Source of the DNA: Chloroflexi bacterium HGW-Chloroflexi-10
Lineage (GTDB): Bacteria; Chloroflexota; Anaerolineae; Anaerolineales; Anaerolineaceae
Length of the DNA: 64,000 nucleotides
Reading direction: 5' to 3'
NCBI GenBank assembly: GCA_002840755.1
Contig: PHBZ01000010.1
Coordinates: 1 to 64,000 of the forward strand
The notes beneath the pieces were generated by a model, which had not been told where the DNA came from, searched no databases, and saw only the letters and a program-made list of their open reading frames with translations. The position numbers and the translations under genes were made by a program. Below are positions 53,255 to 60,799 of the stretch, in pieces. The first letter of the stretch is position 1, and each line of letters begins with the position of its first letter.

Positions 53255-54964
53255 ATGGAAGATAGAATCAATGATATTGTGAAGTTACTCAGCACAATTC
53301 ATATCTTTGACCAATTGAAAGAAGACCAATTGCTCGCAATTGCAGATCAATTTGATCTTGCCTTGTTCAAAGAAAATGAAGTGATCTTCGAAATTGGCGC
53401 AGAAGCCGATGGTTTCTATATTATCCAGAGTGGACGTGTCAGTATCCGTGAAAGTATGGAGGAAGGCGCACTCGAATACTCCATCTACCAACGCGGTGAT
53501 TATTTTGGAGAAGAAGGGTTTTATGCTGGACAACGACGCCAGGTTTATGCCGTGGCCGATACCAATGTTATTGTCCTGCGGCTGGATTCTGACCGGTTAG
53601 ACCCATTGGCTCAGCAATATCCCGAAATTATCGGGCCAATCCAGCTATCCATGGATTCCTACAGACTTTTTTTGCGCCACGCCCTTAAATGGCGCGGCCC
53701 ACGGGAAGCAGTTCAGTTTATGAGCAGGCAGCATATACTTTTTATGTGGTTAAAAATACTGCCACCAATCTTTGCCGGTATGGTCTTATTTATTTTCGTA
53801 ATCTTCGTCTTTTTTGAACCAGCCAGCCAGAATATTTTATGGGAAATCCTGTTGGTTTTGGCTGGGATAGGCATTTTGGGTTGGTTTGCATGGAACTGGA
53901 TTGATTGGTCCAATGATTATTCCATCATCACCAATCGCAGGGTAGTAGCACTAGAAAAAGTAATGCTCTTTTATGAAAGCCGGCAGGAGGCCCCCATGGA
54001 TGCTGTGCTTTCTGCGGAAACAAAAACGGACCTATTTGGGCGTTGGTTCGGTTATGGTGATGTCATATTGCGTACTTTTACGGGTGTTGTTACCTTTAAA
54101 CACCTGGCTTATCCGCATCTGGTTGTTCGACTGATTAACGAAGAACGCGGACGAGCCACGCAAAAATCGCAGAAGTCACAGCGGAATTCAAAGGAAGATA
54201 TCATTCGAACGCGCATTGGTTTCGAAAAACGGGAAATGGACATTTTTGAGGAAGATAAATCCGTTGAAAAAAAAGCTGCGCCGCAGCAGATACAATCCAG
54301 CAGATTGCTGCACGGGCTGGCGACCTTTTTCCGATTGCGGTCAGAAGAAAATGAGATCATCACTTACCGCACCCACTGGTTTATTCTGCTGCAAAAAATC
54401 TGGTATCCATCCTTATTCATATTTATCTTATTTGTTTTATTAATCCTGGCAATATTCAATGTGTTTACTATTCTTCCTCTGGGCGCATTAGCCTTATTTG
54501 AATTGCTGTGTTTTATAGCCCTGGGTGCCTGGTGGTTATACCAATACCTGGATTGGCGTAATGATAAATACATTGTGACTCAGGATGTAATCATTGATGT
54601 CAACAAGAAGCCATTGGGCTCGGAGCAAAAAAGAACAGCTTCATTAAGAAATATTCAAACCGTTGAATTTGAACGCCTGGGATTGATCAGTCTGATCCTG
54701 AATTATGGTACTGTGTTTATCCGGGTGGGTGACACAACATTCACATTCGACTATGTTTTTAATCCCTCTGAAGTACAACGAGAGGTTTTTGAACGCTATC
54801 AGGAATTCAACGCAAAACAAAAAATTAAAGAAAAAGAAACATTACGCAATGAAATGGCGGAATGGATCGAAATCTATCATGAGGTTGTACAAAGAGGCGG
54901 TACCCCACCTCCGCCCCCTTCCGCAGGAGATATTTCAGGGTACAATATAGGGGAAAGTGGATAA
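53255..54964 (+). CDS. Cyclic-nucleotide-binding domain plus duplicated membrane PH-domain protein
   Basis: A protein of 569 residues. About 10-130 is a cNMP-binding domain (DGFYIIQSGRVSI, GDYFGEEGFYAG), although the phosphate-cassette Arg-Ala is not conserved. Two similar halves follow, each with a pair of hydrophobic helices and a W-x-DW-NDYSIITNRRVV or YLDWRNDKYIVTQDVIIDV segment, as in bacterial PH (YdbS/YdbT-like) proteins. A charged linker and a helical C terminus ending in a proline run follow. A TATACT lies seven bases before the ATG with no ribosome site. It may be a ligand-gated membrane organiser; no function is known. Confidence 0.75.
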   Translation: MEDRINDIVKLLSTIHIFDQLKEDQLLAIADQFDLALFKENEVIFEIGAEADGFYIIQSGRVSIRESMEEGALEYSIYQRGDYFGEEGFYAGQRRQVYAVADTNVIVLRLDSDRLDPLAQQYPEIIGPIQLSMDSYRLFLRHALKWRGPREAVQFMSRQHILFMWLKILPPIFAGMVLFIFVIFVFFEPASQNILWEILLVLAGIGILGWFAWNWIDWSNDYSIITNRRVVALEKVMLFYESRQEAPMDAVLSAETKTDLFGRWFGYGDVILRTFTGVVTFKHLAYPHLVVRLINEERGRATQKSQKSQRNSKEDIIRTRIGFEKREMDIFEEDKSVEKKAAPQQIQSSRLLHGLATFFRLRSEENEIITYRTHWFILLQKIWYPSLFIFILFVLLILAIFNVFTILPLGALALFELLCFIALGAWWLYQYLDWRNDKYIVTQDVIIDVNKKPLGSEQKRTASLRNIQTVEFERLGLISLILNYGTVFIRVGDTTFTFDYVFNPSEVQREVFERYQEFNAKQKIKEKETLRNEMAEWIEIYHEVVQRGGTPPPPPSAGDISGYNIGESG

Positions 54965-55011
54965 AACCCAACCGAATAAAGAAGTTTTATTGGCATATCT
55001 GGTGGTGAAAT

Positions 55012-55515
55012 ATGACATTACGTAAAATTGTTACCATTCCGAATGATGTTCTGCGTCGTAAAGCACACAAAGTAACAACATTCGACAAAGATTTAATTGT
55101 ATTGATAGATGACATGATTGAGACGATGCGGGAAGCACCCGGAGTAGGGCTGGCCGCTCCGCAAATCGGCATTTCCCAAAAAATTATTGTGATTGAATAT
55201 GCTGAAGATGAAGAAAAAGAACCAAAGCTCTTTGCAGTAATCAATCCCGAGATCATGAAAACGTCCGAGGAAATGGTTTTGGGTGTAGAAGCCTGCCTAT
55301 CCGTACCCGGCCTGGCCGGTGAAGTGGAACGCCATGAAGCATTGATTGTGAAAGGCATAAATAAATTTGGTAAGCCGGTAAAGATTAAGGCATCCGGTTG
55401 GTTGGCCCGAATTTTCCAGCATGAAATTGATCATCTGGAAGGGATTATTTTTACCGACCGGGCATTAAGAGTGTGGCAGCCCACACCTGAAGAAATGGAA
55501 GAAATTCCTGATTAA
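55012..55515 (+). CDS. def: Peptide deformylase
   Basis: Removes the formyl group from the initiator methionine of new proteins. Of 167 residues, motif 1 is GVGLAAPQIG, motif 2 is EACLS with metal ligand C95, and motif 3 is HEIDH with H137, E138 and H141. Motif 2 has Ala where EGCLS is usual, a known variation. GGTGG lies before the ATG. recF follows nine bases after the stop. Confidence 0.95.
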   Translation: MTLRKIVTIPNDVLRRKAHKVTTFDKDLIVLIDDMIETMREAPGVGLAAPQIGISQKIIVIEYAEDEEKEPKLFAVINPEIMKTSEEMVLGVEACLSVPGLAGEVERHEALIVKGINKFGKPVKIKASGWLARIFQHEIDHLEGIIFTDRALRVWQPTPEEMEEIPD

Positions 55516-55524
55516 CAACCATCC

Positions 55525-56739
55525 ATGTATCTTACCCATCTATCTTTAACCAATTTCCGCGCCTTCAGCCGCCTGGACATGGAAGTGCCCCGGCGGATTC
55601 TTTTGTTAGTCGGAAATAACGCACAGGGAAAAACCAGTTTACTGGAAGCCGTATATTTTTTTTCCACATTTACGTCCATTCAAGCCAGTACGGACCGGCA
55701 GTTACTTAACTTTTTAGCATTGGATGAACCCCTCTCGGTTTGCCGTATGGTTGCGCAATTCCAACGAGGTCACCAACACCACAGTCTGGAAATCCGGTTG
55801 ATTCTCGAACAAAACGGCACATCCCGCTTCCGCAAAGAAATCCTCGTGGATAACGTCAAACGTTCAGCTCACGAAGCTGTTGGTTTGTTCAACGCAGTCA
55901 TTTTTCTACCCTTTATGACCCGCATTATCGAAGGGGGACCGGAAGAACGCAGACGCTACCTAAACCTTGCCCTCTCACAAACCGTGCCAGGTTACGCCCG
56001 AGCTTTAAGTGAGTATGTTCAAGCGCTTACGCAGCGCAACGCCCTGTTAAAACAATTGGCTGAACGTCATTCAGACCCGTCTCAATTATCCTATTGGGAC
56101 GAACTTTTAACCCAGCGAGGTGCGGTGATTATGCACGCCCGCCTGAATGCTCTCCGCGAAATGGAAATTATTGCTGCTCAAATTCACCGCCAAATCAGCG
56201 CAGAACAGGAAGTCTTGCAATTTGAATACCAACCCGCCTACGACCCATTTTCGAGCAATGGGACTGCAAAAACGTTATCGCTTCAGGAACAACCCGCAAC
56301 GCTCACTCAGGCTGACCTCAAAAGTGGTTTTTTGAGCGCATTACAGGCCAAAAGAAACGAAGAAATTGCCCGCGGTATCACTACACTTGGACCTCACCGG
56401 GATGAACTGCGCTTTCTGACTAATCAGGTTGATTTGGGGCATTACGGCTCGCGCGGGCAAATCCGTTCAACCTTATTATCTTTGAAACTGGCTGAGGTTA
56501 CCTGGATGCGTGAAAAGACCGGTCAAAACCCGGTACTACTTCTGGATGAAACCCTAGCCGAATTGGATCAAAACCGCCGCAAGCAATTGCTTGATCATGT
56601 TACCCAGGGTGAACAAGCCTTATTGACCACAACGGATTTGCACCTTTTCGATCCTGCATTTGTACGTCAGGCGGTCATCTGGCAAATACAGCAGGGATTG
56701 GTAAACGAACAGTACAACCCGATTGAAACGACTAACTAA
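55525..56739 (+). CDS. recF: DNA repair protein RecF
   Basis: SMC-like ATPase that helps load RecA at gaps. Of 404 residues, the N terminus LTNFRAFSRLDMEVP and Walker A GNNAQGKTSLLEAVYF are typical. Family features LGPHRDEL, the signature RGQIRSTLLSLKLAE, and Walker B LLLDETLAELDQNRR are all present. No dnaA, dnaN or gyrB lies beside it; instead it follows def by nine bases without its own ribosome site. Its 3' end overlaps rsmG on the opposite strand by eight bases. Confidence 0.92.
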   Translation: MYLTHLSLTNFRAFSRLDMEVPRRILLLVGNNAQGKTSLLEAVYFFSTFTSIQASTDRQLLNFLALDEPLSVCRMVAQFQRGHQHHSLEIRLILEQNGTSRFRKEILVDNVKRSAHEAVGLFNAVIFLPFMTRIIEGGPEERRRYLNLALSQTVPGYARALSEYVQALTQRNALLKQLAERHSDPSQLSYWDELLTQRGAVIMHARLNALREMEIIAAQIHRQISAEQEVLQFEYQPAYDPFSSNGTAKTLSLQEQPATLTQADLKSGFLSALQAKRNEEIARGITTLGPHRDELRFLTNQVDLGHYGSRGQIRSTLLSLKLAEVTWMREKTGQNPVLLLDETLAELDQNRRKQLLDHVTQGEQALLTTTDLHLFDPAFVRQAVIWQIQQGLVNEQYNPIETTN

Positions 56740-57445
56740 GCGGTTTCTTGGATGGCGTTCCAACATTACGCGGGTAGAGGCGCGGTGTTCCGGCAACTTT
56801 ATCGGCTACTACCAGGTAGCGTTCTTCGGCTACTCCATTTAACATCACCGGAATCAATTGCCGGATACGACCACCCAACACATGGATCGCTTTCTCAGCT
56901 TTATGTGCTTCGGCCGGTCCGCTTTCCCCTTTTTGGGCAATTATTCCACCACCTATTTTGGCCAGGGGTAACAAATATTCAACCAGAATGGGTAAATTGG
57001 CCACTGCCCGGGCAACCGCCCAATCGTATCGTTCACGATGTTTCGGATCATGTCCCAATTCTTCAGCACGCGCTTTGAGCACTACCACATGCTCGAGTTT
57101 CAGTTTCTCGATTATATGCTGGCAAAACAACACTTTTTTACCAACCGATTCGACGAGGGTAAGCCGCATTGCCGGATAGAGAATTTTTAATGGAATTCCA
57201 GGGAAACCGGCCCCGGTACCGATATCGATCAGGTTGGATGGCTTTTTATCTCCCCAAGCTAATACACAAGTCAGGGAATCCAAAAAATGTTTTGTGCGGA
57301 TCTGTTCCAATTCCCGGATGGCAGTCAGATTAAATTTTTCATTCCATTCAAGCAATTCTTTTTCATAAACACGAAACGCATCAACCTGGTTTTCCGAAAG
57401 ACGGATTCCCAGCAAGTGTGCGCTTTCTTTGATCAATTTATCCAT
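56732..57445 (-). CDS. rsmG: 16S rRNA (guanine-527-N7)-methyltransferase
   Basis: Methylates G527 of 16S rRNA using S-adenosylmethionine. Of 237 residues, the SAM loop is NLIDIGTGAGFPGIPLKI, preceded by RTKHFLDSL, and VVVLKARAEELGHD plus YDWAVARAVANLPILVEYLLPL are family hallmarks. A TATAAT lies eight bases before the ATG and no ribosome site is seen. An imperfect hairpin at 57469-57519 lies just upstream. Confidence 0.95.
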   Translation of the reverse strand: MDKLIKESAHLLGIRLSENQVDAFRVYEKELLEWNEKFNLTAIRELEQIRTKHFLDSLTCVLAWGDKKPSNLIDIGTGAGFPGIPLKILYPAMRLTLVESVGKKVLFCQHIIEKLKLEHVVVLKARAEELGHDPKHRERYDWAVARAVANLPILVEYLLPLAKIGGGIIAQKGESGPAEAHKAEKAIHVLGGRIRQLIPVMLNGVAEERYLVVADKVAGTPRLYPRNVGTPSKKPLS

Positions 57446-57468
57446 AATTCAATATTATACCCGTCAGG

Positions 57469-57519
57469 GCCACAAATTGCGCCTTTGTCCTAAAAATAGG
57501 AAAGCGATATTTGTGACCA
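57469..57519. other. Imperfect long hairpin upstream of rsmG
   Basis: CACAAAT pairs with ATTTGTG, with further inner pairing (CTTTGTCCT with AGGAAAG) around an AAAAAT loop. It lies upstream of the -10 box of rsmG, so it is more likely a DNA element or old repeat than an mRNA leader. Confidence 0.3.
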
Positions 57520-57635
57520 CGGGCATTATATAATTGATTTATGCCTGCACCTGTGTTAAGCAGCGGCTATTCACAATTTAGATTATCAAGCGTTGGATTA
57601 AAAGTTATCCGCTTGTAAAGTACGGTTTTTGAAGC

Positions 57636-58289
57636 TTATTTACGCAACCCCAATTGTTTTAACAAACGCGCGTAAGTAGATCCCAGACGAACCAATGGGC
57701 TGGAATAACGTGATACGACCTGCCCCTGCCGAATGACAGCGCGCAACTCGGCAGCGGTGTTAAACGGGGGTAAATCCAGAGCAACGCGGCCTATCTCTAT
57801 CAATGTATGCGCATCAGACCCAACGGTGCCGGGCAGATTATGTTTTTGCGCGTATGCCTGTGCCAAGTCATTAATGTTTTTTGTAAAACTACGCGCATTA
57901 AATATTTCAATTGCATCGACAAGCGGCACGATCTCATTCAAATCTGCCAGATCCCAGCCCGAACGAAACCTGTCAAACGGATGAGAAACACTGATAAAAG
58001 CATCCTGAGCCTTCAAGCGGCGGATAACTTCGAGTGGCGCTAATCCACGTGGAATCTGTTCTTTAACGAACGCTGCTAAAATCTCGCCCTTGCTGGTGAG
58101 AATTTCTTCCCCAACAATGATCAATTCCGGCGCTAATTGTTGCGCGCGGAGTGCCCCCTGAATGCTATTGTGGTCGGTAATCACTAATTTGCTCAGCCCG
58201 GCTTGCCTGGCTTTACGGATTACATCCTCCACCCGGTTAAGGCTATCCTTTGAAACATCCGTATGGCTGTGAAAATCAACCTTACCCAT
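57636..58289 (-). CDS. PHP-domain phosphoesterase
   Basis: A 217-residue metal-dependent hydrolase. The PHP metal ligands are visible as HSH at 7-9 (VDFHSHTDVSKDS), TDHNS near 38-42, a glutamate in GEEI, VSHPFDRFR, and GSDAH near the C terminus. It is a stand-alone PHP domain of the kind annotated as phosphatase or TrpH-like 5'-3' exonuclease. The ATG directly follows the stop of the UPF0104 gene with AAGGA as ribosome site, so the two are co-translated. Confidence 0.88.
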   Translation of the reverse strand: MGKVDFHSHTDVSKDSLNRVEDVIRKARQAGLSKLVITDHNSIQGALRAQQLAPELIIVGEEILTSKGEILAAFVKEQIPRGLAPLEVIRRLKAQDAFISVSHPFDRFRSGWDLADLNEIVPLVDAIEIFNARSFTKNINDLAQAYAQKHNLPGTVGSDAHTLIEIGRVALDLPPFNTAAELRAVIRQGQVVSRYSSPLVRLGSTYARLLKQLGLRK

Positions 58290-59282
58290 TTATTCCTTCT
58301 TCTTGATAAAACCCAAATACTCTAATGAGAACAACCAAACCAGTAGGCCCAGGCCAACACCGAACCAGAGTGTAGCCAAGCGGATTAATAACGTGGCAAC
58401 TGAAGCGGTTGTAGAACTCACCTTTACAACCAGGGCTAACATACCGGCTATAGATGCTTCCGCCGCACCTAAACCACCCGGCAAAGCCGAAACAGCACCC
58501 ACTACGGTGGAAAACGCCAGAATAAATACAGCATTTGCCAGGGTTTCTTTACCAGCCGGCAGTCCTAAAGCGACCAGAATATAATAAAAACCAACCCCCT
58601 CGCCAAACCAGGAAACCATCCCCATACCAACCGATAACAAAGTCGGCCATGGCCGGAACACGGTAAAACTACCTTCGTAAAACTCGGTTAAGGCACCGGT
58701 AAAGCGTTTTACCAGGGGAATATGACGGGTGAGACCCAATAACCAATAAGCCAGCGGTTTGATTTGTGAAATGATAATCGCTGCTAATAACACGCCCAGA
58801 ATAATGACAAATGCGGGCCAATATTGGGGGTAAGCAATGACGCCCAAGGTTGAAAGTAATAATACCGCCAGGCCGTCGCTGATCCGTTCCGCCACAACAA
58901 TGGAAACTCCACGCCCAACCGGGACACCGGTTTTTTGTTGCAGCCAGACTGCCTTAAGTACTTCCCCCACTTTACCCGGTGTAACAGCAAGCGGAAAACC
59001 GGCAACAAATAGACGCGCACTTTGATACCAGGGGAAATTTTTCACGCCAATTTGCTTCTGATAAAACTGCCATTTTAAAAACCGGATGGTGTAATTGAAC
59101 AGGGTGAATAAAATAACCAGAGGAAAGATTTCCCAATCAAAAGACCGGATTGCGCTGAGTACTGCCGTTAAGTCGCCCAAAAATCCCATGACTAATAACA
59201 CCAGGAATCCCAGTGCCAATCCGGGCAGCATTTTTTGAAATATTGTTTTTGCTGTATAGGTTTGTTCTGTAGTGGTTTGCAT
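58290..59282 (-). CDS. Flippase-like UPF0104 / LPG-synthase transmembrane-domain protein
   Basis: A 330-residue membrane protein with about eight helices. LGVIAYP, PGKVGEVLKAVWLQQKTGVP, the VAERISDGLAVLLLS segment and ALPGGLGAAEASIAGML are the conserved motifs of the lysylphosphatidylglycerol-synthase transmembrane region (UPF0104). Such stand-alone domains are thought to flip lipids or lipid-linked sugars, but no reaction is shown. TATAAT lies seven bases before the ATG with no ribosome site. Confidence 0.88.
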   Translation of the reverse strand: MQTTTEQTYTAKTIFQKMLPGLALGFLVLLVMGFLGDLTAVLSAIRSFDWEIFPLVILFTLFNYTIRFLKWQFYQKQIGVKNFPWYQSARLFVAGFPLAVTPGKVGEVLKAVWLQQKTGVPVGRGVSIVVAERISDGLAVLLLSTLGVIAYPQYWPAFVIILGVLLAAIIISQIKPLAYWLLGLTRHIPLVKRFTGALTEFYEGSFTVFRPWPTLLSVGMGMVSWFGEGVGFYYILVALGLPAGKETLANAVFILAFSTVVGAVSALPGGLGAAEASIAGMLALVVKVSSTTASVATLLIRLATLWFGVGLGLLVWLFSLEYLGFIKKKE

Positions 59283-59307
59283 AAACCCGATTATACATCA
59301 GCCTTTG

Positions 59308-59343
59308 AAACACCCCACAAAAGATCTTTGCGGGGTGTTTTTT
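59308..59343 (-). terminator. Intrinsic terminator of deoB
   Basis: CACCCCGCAAA and TTTGTGGGGTG pair with one GT pair around a short GATCT loop. The stem is followed by TTT on the minus strand and begins three bases after the deoB stop. A T run on the plus strand also allows use in the other direction. Confidence 0.7.
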
Positions 59344-59344
59344 A

Positions 59345-60523
59345 TCAGATTAAGGCTAAGAAACTTTTTCCAATCTCGGGCGACTCCAATTGGAAGATTT
59401 CGGCAATGGTCGCACCAACATCCGCATAACTGCCACGCACACCCAGATCAGTATTCCCTTTTACACCTGCGCCAAATACCAATAATGGACTGTATTCACG
59501 AGAGTGGTCTGTACTTTCCGTAGTGGGATCAACCCCATGGTCGGCAACCACCATGACCAGGTCGGTAGTGCGCAGCCCCGCTTGAATTTCAGGGATAAAG
59601 CTGTCGAATGCTTCAAGCGCATCGGCGTATCCCCTCGAATCATTGCGATGCCCGTAGATCTGATCAAACTCAATCAGGTTGGCAAACAATAAGCCCTCAA
59701 AATCAATCTTCATAAATTCAAGGGTTGCTTTAAGAGAGTCGAGATTATTGGTTGTATGATTAGTGGTGGTAATCCCCTGGTTTCCAAACAAATCATCAAT
59801 CTTACCTGTGGCATAAACCTGGTATCCGGATTTGATCAACTTCATCATCATTGTATCGCTTTCCGGAAAACGCGGATAATCATGCCTGCGGCTGGTTCTT
59901 TCAAACTCACCAGCCTTCTTTCCCGAAAAGGGTCGCGCAATCACCCGGCCAACAGCATGTTGTCCGGATAATAATTCTCGTGATATGCGACACAGTTCAT
60001 ATAACCGTTCTATAGGAATGATGTCTTCATGAGCGGCAATCTGGAAAACGGAATCACCTGAGGTGTATACGATTGGTTTACCGGTGCGCATATGTTCTTC
60101 ACCGAGTTCCTGAATGATAGCAGTCCCGGAAGCGGGTTTGTTGCCTAAAACTTCCAGGCCGGTACGGCGGGTGAATTCGTCCAATACTTCCGGTGGAAAG
60201 CCATGCGGGTAAACCGGGAAGGGCTCCCGAAGGTAGATGCCCATCAGCTCCCAATGACCGGTAACCGAATCTTTGCCTTTGGAAATGGGTGTCAATTTTC
60301 CAAAGGCACCGGACACCTCTTTTGGCCTGGCTACACCTTCCATCTGAGTAATATAGCCAAATCCTAATTTTTCCATGTTGGGTAATTTCAGACCACCAAC
60401 AGCCTGTGCGGTATTACCCAACGAGTTACTTCCTTTATCGCCATATTCAGCAGCGTCCGGAGCCTCACCGGCCCCAACACCGTCCAAAACAAAAACAATC
60501 ACTCTGCGAATGGGCTGCATCAT
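59345..60523 (-). CDS. deoB: Phosphopentomutase
   Basis: Interconverts (deoxy)ribose 1-phosphate and 5-phosphate in nucleoside breakdown. Of 392 residues, the alkaline-phosphatase-fold metal site begins VFVLDGVGAGEAPDAAEYGDKG, continues with the phosphothreonine loop KDSVTGHWELMG, and closes with VADHGVDPTT...TDHSREYSPLL. GGAAAGGA precedes the ATG. No deoD or deoC is adjacent. Confidence 0.95.
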   Translation of the reverse strand: MMQPIRRVIVFVLDGVGAGEAPDAAEYGDKGSNSLGNTAQAVGGLKLPNMEKLGFGYITQMEGVARPKEVSGAFGKLTPISKGKDSVTGHWELMGIYLREPFPVYPHGFPPEVLDEFTRRTGLEVLGNKPASGTAIIQELGEEHMRTGKPIVYTSGDSVFQIAAHEDIIPIERLYELCRISRELLSGQHAVGRVIARPFSGKKAGEFERTSRRHDYPRFPESDTMMMKLIKSGYQVYATGKIDDLFGNQGITTTNHTTNNLDSLKATLEFMKIDFEGLLFANLIEFDQIYGHRNDSRGYADALEAFDSFIPEIQAGLRTTDLVMVVADHGVDPTTESTDHSREYSPLLVFGAGVKGNTDLGVRGSYADVGATIAEIFQLESPEIGKSFLALI

Positions 60524-60725
60524 AAATTCCTTTCCCGAATAATTCTATGTAATTGATTTTACCATTTTCATGCCCCACAATTCATAACCTTATGCAGAAG
60601 GCTGATCAGCCATTCCAACTTCTCCGAATTCATTGCGTTCAGATGGTATATTCAATGACTCATGGATGCCCTAACCAGCAAAACTGTGTTTCATCGGGCG
60701 CATTGAACAATTGCGGAACTATTTT

Positions 60726-60752
60726 ATCGCCGGGATAATTAATCCCGGCGAT
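60726..60752. other. Perfect GC-rich hairpin downstream of the M23-like gene
   Basis: ATCGCCGGGAT pairs perfectly with ATCCCGGCGAT around AATTA, 47 bases after the stop of the M23-like gene. No T run follows on the gene strand, so it is not a textbook terminator; it may protect the mRNA end. Confidence 0.6.
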
Positions 60753-60799
60753 AGGATAAAACGTAAATCATCTGTCAGCGATGGAGATCTATTTTGGGT

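Noticed and set aside
60726-60752. Terminator of the M23-like gene
   Set aside because: The stem is perfect but is followed by AAAATAG on the coding strand, so it was listed only as a hairpin.
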